Origin: Prevotellaceae bacterium UBA4359
GTDB lineage: Bacteria; Bacteroidota; Bacteroidia; Bacteroidales; Bacteroidaceae
NCBI GenBank assembly: GCA_002393555.1
Contig: DGSP01000049.1
Span: 3,930-19,216, forward strand
Length of the DNA: 15,287 nucleotides
Direction of reading: 5' to 3'
A model generated the notes under the pieces. That model had not been told where the DNA came from. It saw only the letters and a program-made list of their open reading frames with translations, and searched no databases. A program made the translations under genes and the position numbers. Shown here one piece after another: positions 14,797-15,287 of this stretch (within the stretch, counting starts at the first letter, position 1; every line of letters begins with the position of its first letter).

Positions 14797-15181
14797 TCAC
14801 ACGGCAAACAGGTCGTCTGTCGTTATCTCGTTCTGTACCATGTTATAATAGGCGTTGTGGGCATCACCATGTGTCGTTACCATCACAAGATGAGGGATCC
14901 GCTTATCGTTCGAAAAGTTCTGATAGGCATCAAACTTGTTTTGTAGTTCCTTTGCATAATCTTTGTCTATGGTGAAAATGCTTGCTGAATGCCGTCAACT
15001 GCTGTCGCAGCGTTCCCTTGGCTACCCCTGTGTGCTGAAAACAGAAGTGGTAGTTGAAGGTCTCGCGGACGAGGTAAGTCTTGCCCACACGCCTACGTCC
15101 ATACACGGCGCAGAACTGCGACTCCTCTTTTTCAAGAAGCCCCAGCAACTCCCGTTGCTCTTTCTTGCGTCCAATAATCAT
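14797..15181 (-). pseudogene. Internally deleted AAA ATPase (archaeal-type ATPase/DUF234-like) remnant
   Basis: Two pieces of one gene can be read. The N-terminal piece starts at 15181 with MIIGRKKEQ and has a Walker A motif, YGRRRVGKT (residues 27-35), then FQHTGVAKG. Around residue 69 the family-like sequence stops, and the frame runs through unrelated residues to a stop at 14930. In another frame, from about 14976, a family-like C-terminus begins with FTIDKDYAKELQNKF and runs about 59 residues, through HLVMVTTHG, to a TGA at 14797-14799. Intact relatives, from memory about 370-480 residues, carry Walker B, sensor and nuclease-like DUF234 regions between these pieces. Most of the gene is therefore lost and the junction is frameshifted. 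The promoter side appears intact and the stop lies 25 bp before the family 2 glycosyltransferase gene, so the remnant may now serve only as leader for the glycan operon. Confidence 0.85.
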
Positions 15182-15203
15182 AGAAGAATGTATCTAAAAT
15201 TAA

Positions 15204-15248
15204 TTTCCGCTGCAAATGTAGTGAAAAAGTTCTTATAATCAGCGGAAA
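15204..15248. repeat. 9-bp perfect inverted repeat around the -7 box
   Basis: TTTCCGCTG (15204-15212) and its exact reverse complement CAGCGGAAA (15240-15248) are separated by 27 bp that contain the TACATTTG box. A further partial copy, TCCGCT, lies at 15272-15277. The arrangement could be an operator pair or a hairpin-forming boundary. The rest of the right edge (15249-15287) shows no gene. Confidence 0.5.
15213..15220 (-). promoter_or_regulatory. Candidate -7 box upstream of the ATPase remnant and glycan operon
   Basis: On the minus strand TACATTTG matches the Bacteroidota -7 consensus TAnnTTTG. It ends 31 bp before the ATG of the ATPase remnant. No good TTTG occurs at the right distance for a -33 box, so the match is weaker than that of the giant gene. 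No better promoter was seen between here and the family 2 glycosyltransferase gene, so this may drive the three glycan genes. Confidence 0.45.
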
Positions 15249-15287
15249 ATGTTGTTTTTCTTTTATTACTGTCCGCTAAACATTGTT

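Noticed and set aside
14930..15181. Intact small 83-residue ATP-binding protein
   Set aside because: Only Walker A is present, the last residues are out of the family frame, and the true family C-terminus continues in another frame to 14797.

Overview
The window looks like chromosomal DNA of a member of the Bacteroidota, most likely Bacteroidales and possibly Prevotellaceae. Four signs point this way: two promoter candidates carry the Bacteroides-type -7 element TAnnTTTG, most starts lack a Shine-Dalgarno sequence, a lipoprotein has acidic residues just after its lipid cysteine, and an ATPase remnant resembles the archaeal-type ATPase/DUF234 family common in this group. No species can be named from the sequence. 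All recognisable genes lie on the minus strand, so transcription runs from high to low coordinates.

From the right end, the layout is as follows. At 14797-15220 there is a promoter candidate and the remnant of an ATPase gene that has lost its middle and its reading frame. Three tightly coupled glycan genes follow: a GT-A family 2 glycosyltransferase (13740-14771), a GT-B family 4 glycosyltransferase (12697-13740) and a polysaccharide pyruvyl transferase (11858-12700). Stop and start codons overlap at both junctions, so this is one operon. It would add sugars and a pyruvate ketal to a cell-surface polysaccharide, but it has no flippase, polymerase or sugar-nucleotide genes of its own.

A 350-bp gene-free stretch (11508-11857) separates the operon from the next unit. 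It holds a GGA-rich tract, four 14-bp palindromes at exactly 23-bp spacing, two T-tracts spaced 11 bp and an A-tract, and a well-matched Bacteroides-type promoter. That promoter faces one enormous gene (942-11507, 3521 aa) for a secreted, beta-rich, multidomain surface protein. The protein has two GLUG-like blocks, fibronectin-like and carboxypeptidase-regulatory-like domains, a glycine-rich centre, two LamG-like domains, Ig-like domains, a tandem pair of GWN modules and a short C-terminal tail resembling Bacteroidales type IX secretion tails. A small lipoprotein gene (42-875) follows after 66 bp with no clear terminator between.

The most notable observation is that the lipoprotein is built from two copies of a small module with a D-x-(V/M)-A-x-F ... 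E-C-R-G core, and the C-terminus of the giant protein carries what look like two more divergent copies. This suggests the adjacent products share an origin and perhaps a partner or assembly role at the cell surface. The 23-bp-spaced palindromes upstream of the giant gene are the most notable non-coding signal.
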